Below the pieces are notes generated by a model. That model was not told the DNA's origin and did no database searches. It saw only the letters and a list, made by a program, of their open reading frames with translations. Made by a program: the position numbers and the translations under genes. From NCBI GenBank assembly GCA_016618085.1, contig JABLTG010000046.1, positions 47,902 through 111,901 on the forward strand: a DNA stretch of 64,000 nucleotides, written 5' to 3'. The stretch is from Neovahlkampfia damariscottae. Its lineage: Eukaryota; Heterolobosea; Selenaionea; Neovahlkampfiida; Neovahlkampfiidae. Position 1 is the first letter of the stretch. Each line of letters opens with the position of its first letter. This document shows, piece by piece, positions 58,543 through 64,000 of this stretch.

Positions 58543-60188
58543 ATGTTTTCCAGTGAACTAACTCAACTACTTCAAGCAAAAAATTTAAAAACCATAACAC
58601 TTCATCGTAAGAAATAACAAAAATTGTTAAGTGTTCAGAAACACCAAATAGAGGAGAATGGAAATATATTAGAGATATTATAAACAAAAATCCAGTTACC
58701 TATTTAAATCTCGGTTGTAAACTGAAAATAAAAAACTAAAAAGAAAAAGATCTTGAAATTGATTCAGATGGATGCTCAAACTTATCTTTTATTTTAAAAT
58801 CAAATCAATCTATTCAAAATTTAAATTTAGAAAGTTTATTCCGAAAAAAAAACATTAATTTTAAAAAGTGAATGAAATTGAAGACAGAGGATGTAAATAT
58901 ATATGTGAATCTTTAAAAAATGATAACATTTTAAAAATACTGAATCTATCATGTAATATCAATTCATTTAATTTCAATTAGCTTGTGGGATTGAATATAA
59001 AGGATTTGAATATATTTCATCAATGCTAATTCAAAATAAAACTATTGATACACTAAATATTGGTCGTAAATAATTTTAATTTCATTTAAAAAGAATATAG
59101 ATAATTCAATTTCATTAAATAGTTGTAAAATGATTTGTTCAGCACTCTTAAAGAATAATACACTAAAAACATTAGATCTCTCTTGTAAAATTAATATTTC
59201 ATAACATTTTTATAATAGGGTGTTCAATTAATTCATTTGGATGTTTGGTATTATGTCTAACATTAACAAAACAAAAATCATTAAAAATATTGAACCTATC
59301 AAGTAAATCAATTCATTGAATAATAAATATAGAAAATAACTTTACTATTGATTCATTTGATCATTTATCAACTATGTTATCATACAATGATACTTTGGTT
59401 GAATTATGTTTAGCAAGTAAATATTAACTTATTTCATAACCTACTTAAAAATAAGATAATAATATAAACTTTGAAAAATGTGAAAGATTAGTGAATAATT
59501 TGAAGAAAAATAAAGGAATAACTAAATTAGATCTTTCATGTAATTCATTTTATATTTTAAATCTCAAAAAGATAATTTATTAAATGCTGAATGTTGTAAA
59601 TGTATATTTAAACAATTAATAGAGAATAAAACAATCAAACATTTAAATTTAGAAGGTAACACTTTCTTTTTCTAAAATTGAAGAAAATTTCATTCAAAAT
59701 GAAGGATGTGAATATATATCAAAATATATTTCAAGTCAAAAATCATTAACTTCTTTGAATCTTAAAAGTAATTCATTATTTGTATTTAATGATAAAAATA
59801 GAAAATGAAATTAGTGATTATGGTATTAAAGTATTATGTGAAGAATTGAAATTCAATAATACTTTGAATACATTAATATTGAGATGTTTTTGATGTTTTA
59901 TATTTTTCTTATTCTCTTTTTAGATAATGATATTCAAAACGAGGGATGCACACATATTTGTGAATTATTGAGATTTAATTTAACATTGAAATATATAAAT
60001 ATAAAGAGTAACTTTTAAGAAATATATTCATTGCTTTTACTAAAGAGAATTTAATATCAATTGATAAAGAATTGATATTTCTTCGAATATTGAAAGAGAA
60101 TTCAAATTATTTATTGAAAATTGATCATTTTCCAATGATTAAAAAAATATTTAAAAAGCTGAATGATATTAATTTTAAATCAAAATAA
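58543..60188 (+). CDS. leucine-rich repeat protein (RI type), one repeat per 84-nt exon
   Basis: Fourteen exons give 402 residues. Exons 3-13 are each exactly 84 nt (58750-58833, 58869-58952, 58982-59065, 59101-59184, 59219-59302, 59333-59416, 59456-59539, 59572-59655, 59684-59767, 59802-59885, 59924-60007). Exon 1 is 58543-58606, exon 2 58639-58716, exon 14 60046-60188. All introns are phase 1. Each 84-nt exon encodes one 28-residue ribonuclease-inhibitor-type repeat, with a pattern like INFEKCERLVNNLKKNKGI then TKLDLS. The intron always falls just after the LxLS. The protein is a short solenoid with no other domain, so a binding role is likely. ATTGGACA sits 6 nt before the ATG. Without splicing the region has no long frame, so it is easily missed. 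Confidence 0.88.
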
Positions 60189-60235
60189 AAAATTTTAATC
60201 AATTTTGGTTGTTCAAACTTGATGTTGATTGGTTG

Positions 60236-60893
60236 ATGAAGCAGAAGATTGAAAAGAGTGTAGAAAGTTTATTCAGTCCAAAAAAAGGATTTCAAATGTG
60301 TTTAACCATTGCTTGTGTAATTATATTTTTTGGTGAAATTCTTGTTTTGATTTTTCAATTACAGTCTTTGATTCCTTTAGTAACAAATAGAGTACTATTT
60401 ACTAACAATACTCATAGTATCAATTTTATCAATCTTTATCTCCTTCAAAATGTGATATACATTCATATAAAACAATAGATTATTATTGTGAAATTCATGA
60501 ATGTTCTTTGATATTGTTCAATGTAACTCAACAAATTCATTTCAATTCAAATCAAACAAAAGTTCAAAAAGAAATTAAAATTCCAACAGAAAAATCAAAT
60601 TTGATTAATATATTAAAAAGATATGAAATTGGAAAAATAGTTGAATGTTATTATGATCCTTCAGTAAAATCAAAAGTAATGTTTGAAAGACCAAGGTAAT
60701 TCCAATGATTTATTTTTAAATATTTTTCAGTTTATGGTTTCATATTTTACTCACTGGAGTTATAGTTATGTGTATTTTATTTTGTTTTTGTAGTCCAATT
60801 CCAATATTATTTTGTTGCGCAAAATTAGGAAATCCAAAATTTTTAGAATCTTATGAAAAGTATAACTTGAAATTGAATGAATATATTCTATAA
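60236..60893 (+). CDS. second two-TM protein with Cys-containing loop
   Basis: Three exons (60236-60379, 60418-60695, 60731-60893) give 194 residues. The first intron contains TACTAAC, a perfect branch-point consensus. Layout: short basic N-terminus, membrane segment (CLTIACVIIFFGEILVLIF), a loop of about 105 residues with four or five Cys (CDIHSYK, YYCEIHEC, VECYYDPS), a second membrane segment (ILLTGVIVMCILFCFC) and a short C-terminus. Length and topology match the gene at 16.4-17.0 kb, and both have a Cys-Tyr-x-Asp before the second segment, as in BK-channel beta subunits. Function unknown. The ATG follows GATTGGTTG. Confidence 0.78.
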
Positions 60894-60943
60894 AATGTAT
60901 ATATAGTATCAATAAAAAGAGAATGGTTTTAATTAAAATTATT

Positions 60944-62191
60944 TTATTTTTTTGAAACATTCATAAAATAATTGGTATGTCTTTTAAATCTTGCTACAAC
61001 AAATTCCATTGTATCTTCCATTTTTTCAGGTGTAATTTTTAATTCTTCAAATCCTCTGACATTTTCTGGAACAATATCATCTTGAAGAAGTCTTGTTGCC
61101 AAATCTCTGGTCCAAATTGGTTTCCAAGTAAATTCATTAACATATCCAGCAATTTGTGCAATTGGTTTCATCATTGGCATTGGATAATAAGGTTCATCAA
61201 TTAAATCTGCAATTGTTTTCATTATTTCATAGAGTTTATATTTTTTTGGTCCTCCTAAATAAAAGGTTTTACCTTGAAAATTGAGAAATGGATCACTTAA
61301 ACATGCTGTAATTGAACGAGCAACGTCACCAACAAAAACTGGTTGAATTAAACTTCTAGCTCTGTCAACCATAGGTACACCTTTTAATGAAAAACGAGAA
61401 TTAATTTTTTGTTTTTTTTTTTTACCAGGAGCAATACGAATACATCTTGCATAAAATTGTAAAAATTTATCCTCCATTCCAAATACTGTTGTTGGTCTTA
61501 AAATTGTTGCACTTGGATAATGTTTTCTGACAACTTTTTCTCCTTGCGCTTTTGTTTTAAGATAAACAGAAGAGCTTTGTTCATCAGCGCCATTAATAGA
61601 TACATGAAATAATCTTTCAACGCCAGTTTCAGCACATGCCTTTATTTTTAGAAATTACTTTTTTTTTTTTTTACTCTCGCTATAGATTCAGCAAATTTGA
61701 CATTTGCAAGTTCCATAGTATCACCGTATTTATCAAAGTCTCTTCCTGCTGCGTTAACAACAATGTTGGATCTTGAACAAATATCTTTTAATGTTTCAAA
61801 ATAATCTGAGTGGAATCTCATTGGAACAATTTGACCAATATCACCCATAATTTGATGTTCTCTTATTGCCATTTCATCTTTTCTCCAAGGAACGATAACT
61901 TGATAACCTTTTTTTGCTGGAGAAAGTTTTTTAATTTTTTTTTTTTTTTTTACCCAAGTCCGCACAGATATATTTTCCTACAAAACCTGTTGCTCCAAAA
62001 ACTGTTGCCACTCTGAAGTTTGTGTGAGGATTATGTGGATTTGGTAAATAGTCTTCTTCTGGGTCAAAGTTGGTCAAGTCTTGTCTAGCATAAAAACGGT
62101 TCTAAATAATTGTTAGTATGAAATGACTGACCTGTTGTGAGAGAAATCCTTTTTTTATTTTCAACAACTTTGTTGTTTTCTTCACAAACAT
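60944..62191 (-). CDS. NDUFA9: complex I subunit NDUFA9
   Basis: Five exons (62191-62132, 62101-61954, 61916-61675, 61639-61426, 61380-60944) give 366 residues. The N-terminus MFVKKTTKLLKIKKGFLSQ is a mitochondrial presequence. The Rossmann fold has VATVFGATGFVG, then QVIVPWR, MGDIGQIV, NIVVNAAGRDFD, ILRPTTVFGMEDKFL and PVFVGDVAR. NDUFA9 is an atypical short-chain dehydrogenase-like accessory subunit of complex I that binds NADPH and sits near the ubiquinone site. The second exon completes RFYARQDLTNFDP before the Rossmann start. Confidence 0.95.
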
Positions 62192-62260
62192 TTTCAAGCA
62201 GAAGTTGATTGGCTGAAAATTATTAAACAAATAAAAAGTTTTGAAAGAAATCAAAATTTA

Positions 62261-63181
<921 letters not shown>

Positions 63182-63814
63182 CTATTTTTCTTCTTCAATC
63201 ATTTTTTGAATAAAAGGTGCAAAATGTCCTTTGTATTTTTCTCTAATTTCTGGTATTTTCCAATCATTACAAGTAACATAAGTCCGACAATTTTTTGCAC
63301 CACAAAGACATTTTTCAATCGTTGTGTCATACGTTTCACTAGTTGCATAGTCATAAGTAATTTCTTCACCTGCTTGTATATCACGTATTGCAGTGAAAAG
63401 TCCTTCACCTTCATACCAATTATTTGGATCACAAGAGTGATTACTGAACATAGAGTTAGTTTTATATTGATATTTACCAATATACACTATAATCTTTTTC
63501 AACATCTTTCACTCCTCTCATTCTATCGGGTGCGATTTGATATGAATATTGAAAACGATATTCTTGTTCTTCTTTTGGTAACTTTTCAGCATCTGGAATA
63601 TCAAAATCATCTCGGTTATCAGCTATATTTAACATAATTAGTTTTAACTCTTTTTTTTACTTTTAACGTCTCTCCAACAAATTTCACCCTCTTTTATTGA
63701 TTCTTCAGCAAATAAACCATAGAACTCTTTGTTTGGAATTAACTTCCTTTTTATTTTTCTATTCAAAGAAAAATATCCTCCTTCTCCAAATTTAACTGTC
63801 TCTTTTTCTTCCAT
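63182..63814 (-). CDS. short SET-domain protein
   Basis: Three exons (63814-63661, 63622-63478, 63443-63182) give 186 residues. The SET core is visible: VYCNHSCDPNNWYEGEGLFT (NHSC plus xPN motif, cofactor pocket), IQAGEEITYDY and a post-SET-like Cys cluster CLCGAKNCR. SET proteins methylate lysines on histones or other proteins using S-adenosylmethionine. Both key motifs (NHSC and the YDY Tyr) are present, so activity is plausible. The protein has no extra targeting domain. A CCAATCAAA element lies upstream near 63842. Confidence 0.88.
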
Positions 63815-64000
63815 GTGTCAACGTGAAAAAAAGTTGGAATTTGATTGGATCTAGTACTGATTTTTCTATTTCCTCCAGTGATTGGGTTTAACTTGTTTAA
63901 ACAACGTATTTAACTTTCAAACGTTAAATAACACAATTTTTCTATTGCACAAATTTATAATGTTTGTTGACTTCATGAATTACTATGTTTAAAATAAAAT
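63815..64000. other. right edge, promoter-like non-coding sequence
   Basis: No coding region is supported in the last 186 bp. It contains GATTGG elements near 63843 and 63880 and the start-proximal features of the SET gene. It may also be the promoter of a plus-strand gene beyond the edge. An ATG at 63985 opens a frame too short to judge. Confidence 0.4.

Noticed and set aside
63206-63637. 143-codon plus-strand frame
   Set aside because: It is antisense to all three SET exons. The minus strand carries the NHSC/YDY motifs.

Overview
The window is nuclear DNA from a compact, very AT-rich genome of an aerobic unicellular eukaryote. I count 42 protein genes in 64 kb. They use the standard code with TAA and TGA stops and carry about 100 GT-AG introns. 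Wherever I could join exons by frame and family conservation, introns are only 26-47 nt long. Complex I subunits (NDUFA9, NDUFA12), a SCO copper chaperone, a PPR protein, an mL44-like protein and a mitochondrial carrier point to a respiring mitochondrion. The COP9 signalosome (CSN1, CSN9), Rab2, Rab5-like, VPS53, SRP9, eIF6, RPAP2 and a Groucho-type corepressor are general eukaryotic machinery. The lineage cannot be fixed from sequence alone. A free-living amoeboid or flagellate protist (Amoebozoa, Heterolobosea or similar) is my best guess.

Layout: 0-7.3 kb holds a Gln/acidic tail, a polytopic membrane protein, CSN1, an ABCA half-transporter and a basic nuclear protein. 7.3-17 kb holds an EF-hand/PH phospholipase D, a YjjX-like NTPase, VPS53, mL44-like, a UPF0489 protein and a two-TM protein. 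17-22.3 kb holds CSN9, Rab2, PrimPol, RPAP2, eL39 and SCO1. 22.3-29.1 kb is one 14-exon gene for an unidentified 2098-residue helical protein. 29.1-39.5 kb holds SRP9, a coiled-coil/BRCT protein, a Sel1-repeat protein, an AT-hook protein, a Rab5-like GTPase, a MATE transporter, a mitochondrial carrier and a RUS protein. 39.6-44.6 kb is a kinase-NACHT-HEAT STAND protein. 44.6-58.3 kb holds AGXT2, a membrane protein, a GH13 enzyme, NDUFA12, RhoGAP, PPR, a Groucho-like protein, eIF6, an unknown and a phosphatase-gelsolin protein. 58.5-64 kb holds an LRR gene with one repeat per exon, a second two-TM protein, NDUFA9, polyubiquitin and a SET protein.

Organisation: genes are packed with 5-280 bp between them, and no gene-free stretch exceeds 300 bp. 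Two convergent pairs end inside one shared TTATAA. Divergent pairs share promoters as short as 45 bp. Almost every start codon has a CCAAT-type element (CCAATCAAA or its complement TTTGATTGG/ATTGGTCA), often touching the ATG. This looks like the main promoter element of the genome.

The most unusual features are: the LRR gene, in which 11 consecutive exons are exactly 84 nt and each encodes one 28-residue repeat; the kinase-NACHT-HEAT protein, an NLR-like architecture; the CCAAT element at the start codon; and micro-exons of 8, 12 and 14 nt. Gene models were built by hand from splice signals, reading frame and family conservation. There is no transcript evidence behind them.
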